NCBI GenBank assembly: GCA_964599095.1
Contig: CAZREB010000001.1
Span: 124,001 to 188,000 of the forward strand
Length of the DNA stretch: 64,000 bases
Source: SZAS-79 sp964599095
GTDB lineage: Bacteria; Pseudomonadota; Gammaproteobacteria; Burkholderiales; SG8-39
Direction: 5' to 3'
This document shows, piece after piece, positions 16,702-24,186 of this stretch (its first letter is position 1; every line of letters starts with the position of its first letter). A program made the position numbers and the translations under genes. A model generated the notes under the pieces. The model had not been told where the DNA came from. It searched no databases and worked only from the letters and a program-made list of their open reading frames with translations.

Positions 16702-18005
16702 GCGAGTCCCAACGGGCGTCCGTCCGGTTGTATTCGCGGTTGAGGACCGCAGGCATCCTGCCGGGCGATTCCGAGGAACTGCGGCTGAAAAAGGTCGTGT
16801 TGCTCTTTGCCTGCGGCCTGATGATCGCGGCGGCGGCGTTGTGGCTCGCCTTGTACCAGGCACTCGGCCTGCCGGTTTCCGCCTCGCTTCCGGTCGCATT
16901 CCAGCTCGCGTCGCTTGCAACCCTTGTCTACTACCTCTTCACGCTCAATTTCGACATCTTTCGCGCGTGCCAGCTGGGCCTGTTCCTGTTCGTGCCTTTC
17001 GTCGTCCAGTGGTCGATCGGCAATTTCGTGTCGGCCAGCGGGATGATCCTGTGGGGCCTGCTCGCCCCCGTGGGTGCCATCGTCCTCTATTCGGCGCGCG
17101 AATCGATCCCCTGGTTCGCCGCCTACATCTTCCTCACGCTCGCCACGGGCTACGTGGACTACGAGCTTGCATGGCTCCCGCCGAAGGGGCCGAAAGTACC
17201 CCTGTCGACGAGCGTCGTATTCTTCGCACTGAATTTTGCCGCAATGTCGACGCTGGTCTACACGCTGCTCAGGTTCGCGTTTTCCGAACGCGAAAAGTCG
17301 AGGGTGCGCCTCGAACACGCGCACGCCGGGTTGCGCGACGAGCAGGAACGATCCGAAAAGCTGCTGCTCAACGTGCTGCCGGCACCTGTGGCGGAGCGCC
17401 TGAAGCGCCTCGAGTCCCCTATCGCGGACGGGTTCTCGGAAGTGACAGTGATGTTCGCTGACATCGTGAACTTCACGCGCATGGCAGGGACGCTCGAGCC
17501 CGCTCAGATTTTCTCGCTGCTGAACCGCCTGTTCTCCGAGTTCGACGCACTGGCCGAGGAGCACGGGCTCGAGAAGATCAAGACGATCGGCGATGCCTAC
17601 ATGGTCGCAGGCGGATTGTCTGCCGGCAGCGATGGCCACTGCGCGGCGGTCGCCGACTTGGCGCTGGCCATGCGGGACGTCACCGAGCGCGACTATGCGG
17701 TGAATGACCACGGCCTTCAGCTCAGGATCGGCATTGCCACCGGCCCCGTGGTTGCCGGCGTGGTCGGCACCAAGAAATTCATCTATGACCTCTGGGGTGA
17801 CACGGTCAATATCGCAAGCCGTCTGACTTCCGAGAGCGAGCCGGGCCGCATCCAGGTCGACGAGCGGACTTTCCGTGCCCTCTCCGGCGACTACGACTTC
17901 GAGGCGCCGCGGACGCTCAACCTGAAGGGCAAGGGCTATACGACCGTATACGAGCTCCTGGGTCGAGCCGACCGGGCGCAAGGCGCTCGCCCCGGCGATG
18001 AGTAA
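16698..18005 (+). CDS. Membrane class III adenylate cyclase
   Basis: This enzyme, 435 residues, makes cAMP from ATP. The N-terminal half has about five or six transmembrane helices (residues 30-195) and no recognisable ligand domain. A short coiled linker (LLLNVLPAPVAERL) precedes the catalytic domain (about 240-425). Metal-binding Asp residues are in FADIVNFT and KTIGDAYM. The substrate-specifying Lys/Asp pair (LEKIKTIGDAY and YDLWGD) points to ATP rather than GTP. The transition-state Asn/Arg are in TVNIASRL. The GTG start overlaps the minor pilin stop by 4 bases, placing cAMP synthesis in the pilus operon. Confidence 0.9.
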   Translation: MSESQRASVRLYSRLRTAGILPGDSEELRLKKVVLLFACGLMIAAAALWLALYQALGLPVSASLPVAFQLASLATLVYYLFTLNFDIFRACQLGLFLFVPFVVQWSIGNFVSASGMILWGLLAPVGAIVLYSARESIPWFAAYIFLTLATGYVDYELAWLPPKGPKVPLSTSVVFFALNFAAMSTLVYTLLRFAFSEREKSRVRLEHAHAGLRDEQERSEKLLLNVLPAPVAERLKRLESPIADGFSEVTVMFADIVNFTRMAGTLEPAQIFSLLNRLFSEFDALAEEHGLEKIKTIGDAYMVAGGLSAGSDGHCAAVADLALAMRDVTERDYAVNDHGLQLRIGIATGPVVAGVVGTKKFIYDLWGDTVNIASRLTSESEPGRIQVDERTFRALSGDYDFEAPRTLNLKGKGYTTVYELLGRADRAQGARPGDE

Positions 18006-18046
18006 GGCCGTGACGTGTTCCTCCAGTGCGCAATTGCGAGGGTGCC

Positions 18047-19795
18047 TTACGCGGGAGGCGCCGGTCGCGGAATGCCCGCCAGCGAGAAAGACACTTCACC
18101 ATCGCGGTTGGAAACGAGACTGAGCGAATAGCCGTTCGCTTCCGCGTGGCGTGCGGCCTGGTACAGGCCGATTCCCAGTCCGGAGTGCGAACCCACCGGA
18201 GCCTGGAACAAGAGTTTCTCGACGTCACTGCCGATAGCGCGGCCGGTGTCGGTCACCCGGAATTCAATCGATTCTTTGCCTGCCACCGAGACGTGGATCC
18301 TGACTTGCGGATCCGCCGCCTTCTTTGCGAGCGCATTCTGGATCAGGTTGTCCGCGACGCTCTCGGCGAGGGCGCGCGGCAGCATGGCCCCCGAGTCGAT
18401 CGAATGTGCCTCGAATTCGACCCCGTTCTGCAGGTACTGCCGCTTTAGGCTTTCCCACCACGAGTCGATTGGGACAAACTGTTCACTCTCGGTCTGCGGG
18501 CGCTGCAGCTTCTCGAGCGTGGCGCTCAACCGCTTCGCTATTACGGGCAGCTGTCGCTGGATCAGCGAGAGCAGTTCGGGGGAATGCCCGAGGCCGCTAC
18601 GCTGGCCGGCCGCGGATACGAGTACGTTCAGGGACTGGAGCAGGTTCTTCACGTCGTGGGTCACGCGCGCGCCGGTTTCGTGGACGGCCTGCAGGTAACT
18701 CTGCTCCCGGAGCTTCTGCTCCCGCTGCTTTGCCATGTAGAACTCGCCCAGCAGTTGCCCGAGCAGATGCAGGTGCCACTGCAACGCGGGGCTTGTGCGA
18801 TAGCGGGAATAGATCACAAGGGAGAGCTCTTCGTTTTCAAACCTGACCGGAAAGGCGGTATTCATGCCGTGCTCGCCGCGGTCGCTGCCTGCGCGCCACT
18901 CTGCGCCGGAGACCCAGGGCAGCCGCGCGAGGCTCGCAATGCTTTCGGCGAGAAAGCGCTCGGGCCGCGGTTCGAGGCGCGACAGTTCGGCCAGGAAGTA
19001 GAGCCATTTCTCTACCGGGAGGCCTATCGAGAACAGGTAACGGGAGAAGAATACGTTCAGGCCCGCGAACCCGGTATGGGGGTTCCAGGCCAGTCCGATG
19101 ATGAAAACCGATCCCGCGATCAGGAATACGGTATACGTCAAGGCCTCCATGTAGTCCGTGCGGCCCAGCGTCATGAAAGTGAAGCTGCCGAGGATGACGA
19201 CGCCGAGCACCAGCATCAGGAAGATGCTGTAGAAGAAGTCGATGACCTGTGGCGCCTCCGGGGATTCCGGCTCTGCGGGCACCAGGACCATGATTACGAA
19301 AAGTAACGGAAGGATGTACTCGGCGATGCTGCGTATTTCCGGTGAGAATTCCCTTCGGGGTGCGATTCCCGGCAGAATGATGATCGCAAGCAGCGCCAAC
19401 AGGTAGACAAGGACTAGCAGGTAAAAGCGCCGTTGCCAGCGGGCCTGGTGCAGGAACACCTTTCCCCCGATCAGCCCCGCAAGCACGCACACCCAGAACA
19501 CCAGCAGCCAGGCGTTCAACCAGAGCATCACCGCCGTCGCACCGAATGCAATGAACGCCAACTGGGTCGCCGACACCTGGTACTGCCCGCGGAGAAAAGG
19601 TTGCCAAAGCAGGATCAGCCCCAGGTGGGCAAGGAGCAGCGCGCGTGCCCAGTTGTCCGCAACCCCGCGAAGCGCGGCGACATGCAGCAGGAGGAGCATG
19701 GCGATGACCACGAACCGCCCGTAGCGCTGCGAGAATCCTTGCGCAGCTGTGGCTATGCGACCGAACAAGGGTGTGGAAAAAGTGTCTGCTTGCAT
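18047..19795 (-). CDS. PrsK-like membrane sensor histidine kinase
   Basis: This is a 582-residue kinase. Seven or eight transmembrane helices fill residues 25-240. A GAF-like region follows (about 260-355), then the phospho-acceptor box with VTHDVKNLLQSLN (His about 380). The ATPase domain has the N-box DNLIQNAL, the G1 box VTDTGRAIG and the G2 segment GLGIGLY. Topology and the HDxKNLL motif match PrsK kinases, which pair with PrsR regulators. The gene runs against the pilus operon and converges on the cyclase gene 41 bases away. Its presumed partner lies 16 kb away at 2119. Confidence 0.85.
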   Translation of the reverse strand: MQADTFSTPLFGRIATAAQGFSQRYGRFVVIAMLLLLHVAALRGVADNWARALLLAHLGLILLWQPFLRGQYQVSATQLAFIAFGATAVMLWLNAWLLVFWVCVLAGLIGGKVFLHQARWQRRFYLLVLVYLLALLAIIILPGIAPRREFSPEIRSIAEYILPLLFVIMVLVPAEPESPEAPQVIDFFYSIFLMLVLGVVILGSFTFMTLGRTDYMEALTYTVFLIAGSVFIIGLAWNPHTGFAGLNVFFSRYLFSIGLPVEKWLYFLAELSRLEPRPERFLAESIASLARLPWVSGAEWRAGSDRGEHGMNTAFPVRFENEELSLVIYSRYRTSPALQWHLHLLGQLLGEFYMAKQREQKLREQSYLQAVHETGARVTHDVKNLLQSLNVLVSAAGQRSGLGHSPELLSLIQRQLPVIAKRLSATLEKLQRPQTESEQFVPIDSWWESLKRQYLQNGVEFEAHSIDSGAMLPRALAESVADNLIQNALAKKAADPQVRIHVSVAGKESIEFRVTDTGRAIGSDVEKLLFQAPVGSHSGLGIGLYQAARHAEANGYSLSLVSNRDGEVSFSLAGIPRPAPPA

Positions 19796-19887
19796 CCTTG
19801 GCGTGGCGCGATTAGGTTATGGCGGCTGCATTCCGGCAAGGGCAGGGGTGCGCTTTACACCGACAATCATCAGGCGCCGAGTCCCCA

Positions 19888-20682
19888 ATGTTAGCCCCAC
19901 CAGAGCCAAACGCCACGCGGGCCGCCTACACGCTCGCACGATTCGTGCTCCTCGAAGCGCGTCGCACGCGGCTTCCCCTGCTCGTGATATCGGCCCTCGC
20001 GGCGGGCATCGGCCTCGCGGGGTTCCTCTCCCAACTGGCGCTCACCGAAAGCACGTCGCTGCAGGCAGGGATCCTCGCGGCCTTTTTCCGGGCCACGTCG
20101 GTCTTCGTATGCTCGGCGTTTGTCGTGACGAGCATGGTCCGTGAATCGAACGACAAGGGCACCGAACTCCTGCTGTCCCTGCCGATCTCGCGCGTGGCCT
20201 ACTACGTGGGCAAGCTGGCGGGCTTTGGCGCCTGCGGCGCGCTCGTCGCCGCCGTCTTCTCGATAGTCATGCTCGCGTGGAGCCCTCCGCTTGCGACCCT
20301 CACATGGTTCGCGTCACTGGCGCTCGAGGTCTGGCTGATGGCTGCCATCAGCCTGTTCTTCGTAGTTACGTTGGGCGACGTCGTCCCGGCGCTTGCGGCC
20401 GCGACGGGCGTGTACCTGCTCGGCCGTACGGTGGCCGCCATCCAGTTGATCTCTTCCAGCCCGCTCGCCGCGGATTACGACACGATGCAAAAGGTGGCCG
20501 GCTGGGCGATTGATGCGGTCGCGCTCGTGCTTCCGCCGTTGGAAAAGGCGACGCAGACCAATTGGCTGGTCTACGCGCCCCCGACCGCTGGCGAGTTTGC
20601 GACCGTTGCGGTCAGCCTCGTGGTCTATGGCGCGCTCGTGAGCGCAGCGGGTCTGTTCGATTTTCATCGCCGGAACCTGTGA
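19888..20682 (+). CDS. ABC-2 type transporter permease
   Basis: This is a membrane protein of 264 residues from the ATG at 19888. About six transmembrane helices are visible (LPLLVISALAAGIGLAGFL, AFFRATSVFVCSAFVVTSMV, LAGFGACGALVAAVFSIVML and others). The segment VRESNDKGTELLLSLPISR is the typical ABC-2 motif between helices 2 and 3. Its likely partner ATPase is at 1389-2147, the only other ABC-2 component in the window. The upstream gap to the divergent kinase gene is 92 bases and must hold both promoters; no clear hexamers were found. The GTG of the next gene overlaps its stop by 4 bases. Confidence 0.82.
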   Translation: MLAPPEPNATRAAYTLARFVLLEARRTRLPLLVISALAAGIGLAGFLSQLALTESTSLQAGILAAFFRATSVFVCSAFVVTSMVRESNDKGTELLLSLPISRVAYYVGKLAGFGACGALVAAVFSIVMLAWSPPLATLTWFASLALEVWLMAAISLFFVVTLGDVVPALAAATGVYLLGRTVAAIQLISSSPLAADYDTMQKVAGWAIDAVALVLPPLEKATQTNWLVYAPPTAGEFATVAVSLVVYGALVSAAGLFDFHRRNL

Positions 20683-21437
20683 GCGACGCCCAGCGTCCGA
20701 TCCGGGCAGTACCCCGATGGGTCATTGTCCTGCTCATTGCCGGCCTGGCAGCACAAATAACGCTGAAGGCGCGCATCGGACCGGCATCGACCGACGCAGA
20801 AGACTTGCCGGTTCCGCCTCGCCCGGCAGCGCTACGCATTGCGGCACTGGGCGAACCAGCCGCGCTGGCCCGGATTGCGATGCTCTATATCCAGTCCTTC
20901 GACTACCACGGCACCAATACCCTGCCCTACCGCAAGCTCGACTATGACCGACTCATCGACTGGCTCCGGGCAATCCAGTTGCTTGACCCGCTAAGTAAGT
21001 ACCCGCTTTTCTCTGCTTCCAGGATATATGCGGAAGTGAACGACCCGATCCGGCAGAGGAAGATGCTGGAGTTCATTTTCGAGGAGTTTCACAAGGATCC
21101 CAATCGCCAATGGCCGGCGCTCGCCCATGCAGCGCTCCTGGCCAAGCACCGGCTCAACGACTTGCCCCTCGCATTGAAGTACGCCAGGGCGATCGACCGG
21201 ATGACCACCGCCCATGATGTGCCGCTTTGGGCCCGGCAAATGGAGGTGTTCGTGCTGGAGGACATGAACGAACTGGACGCCGCACGCATCATGCTTGGCG
21301 GCCTTTTGGCGAAAGGTCAGGTCCGCGACGAGACGGAACGCCGGTATCTCGAGCTTCGGCTCAAATCCATGGAGGAACGGGCGCGCGCCCAAGAGAGTTC
21401 AAGAGGCCCGAACAAGTCGAACAATCGACGGGACTGA
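20679..21437 (+). CDS. Membrane-anchored protein of unknown function, coupled to ABC-2 permease
   Basis: This 252-residue protein, GTG start, is not one I can name. One N-terminal transmembrane anchor (WVIVLLIAGLAAQITLK, about 14-30) leads to a helical periplasmic domain rich in Trp, Tyr and Leu with a TPR-like feel (KYPLFSASRIYAEV, WPALAHAALLAKHRL, ALKYARAIDRM). The C-terminus is highly charged. Four-base overlap with the permease gene suggests it is an accessory part of that exporter. Its stop codon lies inside an inverted repeat at 21435-21450. Confidence 0.65.
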   Translation: MSDAQRPIRAVPRWVIVLLIAGLAAQITLKARIGPASTDAEDLPVPPRPAALRIAALGEPAALARIAMLYIQSFDYHGTNTLPYRKLDYDRLIDWLRAIQLLDPLSKYPLFSASRIYAEVNDPIRQRKMLEFIFEEFHKDPNRQWPALAHAALLAKHRLNDLPLALKYARAIDRMTTAHDVPLWARQMEVFVLEDMNELDAARIMLGGLLAKGQVRDETERRYLELRLKSMEERARAQESSRGPNKSNNRRD

Positions 21438-21456
21438 CGAAATATCGTCACTTTTT
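21435..21456 (+). promoter_or_regulatory. Inverted repeat plus T-run: terminator or upstream activator site
   Basis: TGACGA-AATA-TCGTCA (21435-21450) is a perfect 6-bp inverted repeat that begins at the TGA stop of the preceding gene. It is followed by C and six T residues, so it could be a weak intrinsic terminator. A further TGAC half-site is at 21457-21460. The repeat also sits about 52 bases upstream of the -24 element of the sigma-54 promoter at 21502, a normal distance for an enhancer-binding regulator. Both roles are possible. Confidence 0.5.
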
Positions 21457-21501
21457 TGACACTTTCTGATGATTGCGCGATGCTTTGGCGGGATTTCCCC
21501 G

Positions 21502-21517
21502 GGCACGGAAGTTGCGT
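21502..21517 (+). promoter_or_regulatory. Sigma-54 (-24/-12) promoter of the major pilin gene
   Basis: The sequence GGGCACG-N4-TTGCG matches the sigma-54 consensus TGGCACG-N4-TTGCW, with GG at 21503-21504 and GC at 21515-21516 at the required spacing. Only the first T and the last W differ. Expected transcription start is near 21528, giving a leader of about 26 bases with an AGGAG ribosome site just before the pilin ATG. RpoN is encoded at 27727 and a sigma-54 response regulator at 2119. Confidence 0.78.
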
Positions 21518-21553
21518 AGTGTTGCCCGTACATCTTGCGAGGAGTGCAACGTC

Positions 21554-22228
21554 ATGAAGAGCAACCAGAAGGGCTTCACCTTGGTCGAGATCGCAATCGT
21601 CCTGGTTATCATCGGCTTGCTGCTTGGCGGCATCCTGAAGGGCCAGGAAATGATCATCCAGGCAAAGATCAAGAACGCCATCACCGACTATTCGGGTGTT
21701 TCCGCCGCGTACTTCGGCTATCAGGATCGGTATCGCAACTCGCCGGGGGACGACATCCAGGCAACACGCTGGACCGGCGCCACGGCAGGGGACGGGAACC
21801 GGGTAGTTACCGGGCTCTATTCGCCGGCAGCGGCGACCGACGAGACAGCGCTTTGGTGGGATCACCTGCGCCGCTCCGGATTCGTCTCCGGGTCCGGGGT
21901 GACGAACCCGAACAACGCGTTCAACGGGATTCTCGGCGTCCAGACGGGCGATGGCTCAGCCACCACGGGCGCCAGTCCGACCGTTCCGGTTGCGACCCTT
22001 ACCGGTGGCAATCAGGGTTTCACGGCTCTGATCATGTGTTCGACGAACCTGCCGGACAAGGTTGCCATCGCGCTGGACGTCCAGATGGACGATGGGCTGC
22101 TCACATCCGGATTCGTGCGTGGGGTATCGGGCACCGGGGCTGTCACGATGAATGCGGCGGCGGGCAACGCGGCCGCCAGCTACCAGGAGACCGGCACCAA
22201 CTTCTACACCCTCTGCCGCCAGTTCTGA
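21554..22228 (+). CDS. mshA: MshA-like major type IV pilin
   Basis: This prepilin of 224 residues has a short class III leader MKSNQKG, cleaved before FTLVEIAIVLVIIGLLLGG, with the conserved Glu5. The globular domain contains PGDD (a common pilin motif), a Thr/Ser/Pro/Gly-rich stretch at about 135-155, and a Cys pair (MCSTNLPDK and LCRQF at the extreme C-terminus) that probably closes the D-region loop. It stands alone behind a sigma-54 promoter and in front of a strong terminator, as expected for an abundant subunit expressed separately from the machinery. Cleavage would need a prepilin peptidase, which is not in this window. Confidence 0.88.
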   Translation: MKSNQKGFTLVEIAIVLVIIGLLLGGILKGQEMIIQAKIKNAITDYSGVSAAYFGYQDRYRNSPGDDIQATRWTGATAGDGNRVVTGLYSPAAATDETALWWDHLRRSGFVSGSGVTNPNNAFNGILGVQTGDGSATTGASPTVPVATLTGGNQGFTALIMCSTNLPDKVAIALDVQMDDGLLTSGFVRGVSGTGAVTMNAAAGNAAASYQETGTNFYTLCRQF

Positions 22229-22246
22229 TCAGGACTCGCGCACCTG

Positions 22247-22276
22247 AAAAGCCAGCCTTCGGGCTGGCTTTTTTTT
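22247..22276 (+). terminator. Intrinsic terminator after the major pilin gene
   Basis: Arms AAAAGCCAGCC (22247-22257) and GGCTGGCTTTT (22262-22272) pair perfectly around a TTCG tetraloop, followed by an unbroken T-run to 22276. It lies 18 bases after the pilin stop and should isolate pilin mRNA from the glycosyltransferase gene. Confidence 0.93.
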
Positions 22277-22302
22277 CGTTTACGCCGGACGAGCCAAGCC
22301 AA

Positions 22303-24120
22303 TTGACGACCAACCGCGCGCCCCGGTCCGGCCTGCACAGTGCTGCCCTGCTGCTCGCGGGCGCAATGCTGCTGCTCCCCTTCCTGCAGCCGCGCCATCT
22401 GCCGCCGCTGCGCGCCTACTACGAGGAATGGCTTGCCTTTGCATTGGGGTTCGCGGCGATGGCGTTCGCGGCGGCGGCACCTCGCAGAGGACGTGCCGGC
22501 ATGCCGGCTCCCGCCTTGCTTGTCACCCTGTTCGCGCTGACGCTGTTTGCCCGCGCATTGAGCCCGCAATCCGCCTATCCGCAATTGCCGCTGCTGTGGG
22601 GACTCTACGTGATGTTCGCTGCGATGGTGCTGGTGCTCGGGCACGACTTCGCGTCCGCGTTGGGCAAACAATATGTATGCGACGTCCTTGCGGCATTCAT
22701 CTTGGCCGGTGCGCTTGCAAACGCCGCATGCGCCGCGCTTCAGTCGGTGGGTGTCCCGATGTCACTGAGCGAATTCGTTTCCCACCGGCAGGGAACACGG
22801 GCCATTGGAAACATCGGGCAGGCGAATCTGTACGCGAATTACATGGCGCTCGGAACGGCGTCGATCGTCTATCTCTACGGTCGAGGCAAGGTGGGAAATC
22901 TCCCTGCGCTCGCATGCGCAATCGCGCTGGCGGCGTGTGCTGCGCTCGCGTCATCGCGCGCCTCGTCCCTGTATGCCGCCGGGTTCGCACTGCTCGGCTG
23001 GCATGGGTGGCGCAGGGGCAATAGCGCGGAAGCAACCAGGCTTGGCCTCGGCGCGCTGGTCGCCGCGACATGCGTATTCCTGTTCCAGTGGGCGGTGCCC
23101 GCGGGAATGAACGCCGCAGGCTATCACGTTGAACACGGCATCGCGCGGGAAACGGCGGCGAACTGGGATGGACCACTGCCCGACGAGGCCGCAAACCTGC
23201 GATTCAGTGTCTGGTCGCTCGCAAGCCGCGTCTTCCTCGATTTCCCCTGGATGGGTGCCGGTCCCGGCGAATTCGCCGGCGCAGCATTCGCGCGCGGGCT
23301 TCCCGCCGAGCTTGCCGGAAGCCAGGTCTGGACCTCCCCGCACAACCTGGTCCTCCACCTGCTCGCGGAAACCGGGTTGCCCGGGGCATTGCTCGTATGC
23401 GCGGCGCTCGTGCTCTGGCTGCGAGGAGCGTGGCCCACGTACGCACGGGATTCTGATGCCTCCGGCTGGTGGCTGCTTGCGTGCGCAGGAGTCGAACTAC
23501 TGCATGCGTTGCTCGAATATCCGCTGTGGTACGCGCACTTCCTGGCGATCACCTCGCTGATCCTTGGTGTAAGTTCGGTCGGCACAATCCCGGTTCGGAG
23601 CGGCATTATTCGCGTTGCATTCGGCCTGGTCGCGGCAAGCGGTGCGACGATCCTCGCCTTCAACCTCGGGGATTACTTCCGCTTCGACCTGGCCAGCCCG
23701 GTAGCCGCCGGCCGGTCCCTTGCAGGCAATTCTGAAATCGCCCGCGACCGGGATACGCTGGCCGGCCTGCGACGGACCCTGCTCGCGCCGAGCGCCGAAA
23801 CATACCTGTTTCTTTCCTTCCCGCTGGACGCTTCGGAACTGCCCGCGAAAATCGAGGCGGGACGAAGGGTCTTGCGGGTGTGGCCGGTGCGTGAAGTAAT
23901 CGGTAGGCAAGCGGTCTTCCTCGCGCTGGCGGGACGCGACGATGAAGCACGCGCATTGCTGGAGCGCGGCCTCGTGACTTTCCATATCCGAAGGGACGTG
24001 TTCGTTGACACGATAGGCGCGGCGCCGGCGCGCGCGCGCGAAGTCCTTCAACCGGTGCTGCCAAAGACGCAGGGATTCGCGTCGCCGGATTCAATTGCGA
24101 TCGCCGCCGCTTCCCGCTGA
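22303..24120 (+). CDS. PglL/TfpO-type protein O-oligosaccharyltransferase (Wzy_C family)
   Basis: This is a polytopic inner-membrane protein of about 605 residues. Around 11-12 transmembrane helices occupy residues 10-450. The motifs RAIGNIGQANLYANY, SPHNLVLHLLAETGLPGALL and LLEYPLWYAHFL are typical of PglL/TfpO ligases, which transfer lipid-linked glycan to pilins and other exported proteins, and a soluble C-terminal region follows. Location just after the major pilin gene mirrors tfpO/pilO loci. The start is uncertain: a TTG at 22303 keeps the first helix intact, while an ATG at 22369 would cut into it. WaaL-type O-antigen ligase is a less likely alternative. Confidence 0.78.
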   Translation: MTTNRAPRSGLHSAALLLAGAMLLLPFLQPRHLPPLRAYYEEWLAFALGFAAMAFAAAAPRRGRAGMPAPALLVTLFALTLFARALSPQSAYPQLPLLWGLYVMFAAMVLVLGHDFASALGKQYVCDVLAAFILAGALANAACAALQSVGVPMSLSEFVSHRQGTRAIGNIGQANLYANYMALGTASIVYLYGRGKVGNLPALACAIALAACAALASSRASSLYAAGFALLGWHGWRRGNSAEATRLGLGALVAATCVFLFQWAVPAGMNAAGYHVEHGIARETAANWDGPLPDEAANLRFSVWSLASRVFLDFPWMGAGPGEFAGAAFARGLPAELAGSQVWTSPHNLVLHLLAETGLPGALLVCAALVLWLRGAWPTYARDSDASGWWLLACAGVELLHALLEYPLWYAHFLAITSLILGVSSVGTIPVRSGIIRVAFGLVAASGATILAFNLGDYFRFDLASPVAAGRSLAGNSEIARDRDTLAGLRRTLLAPSAETYLFLSFPLDASELPAKIEAGRRVLRVWPVREVIGRQAVFLALAGRDDEARALLERGLVTFHIRRDVFVDTIGAAPARAREVLQPVLPKTQGFASPDSIAIAAASR

Positions 24121-24186
24121 ATCCACAGGGCCATCATGGTTGCCGGACTATCCGGCTGGGTTCGCGGTGGGCTAAACTGCCCGAGT

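Noticed and set aside
21535..22302. In-frame upstream extension of the oligosaccharyltransferase to 21535
   Set aside because: It would run through the pilin gene in another frame and through the intrinsic terminator at 22247-22276; the extension has no membrane or family features.
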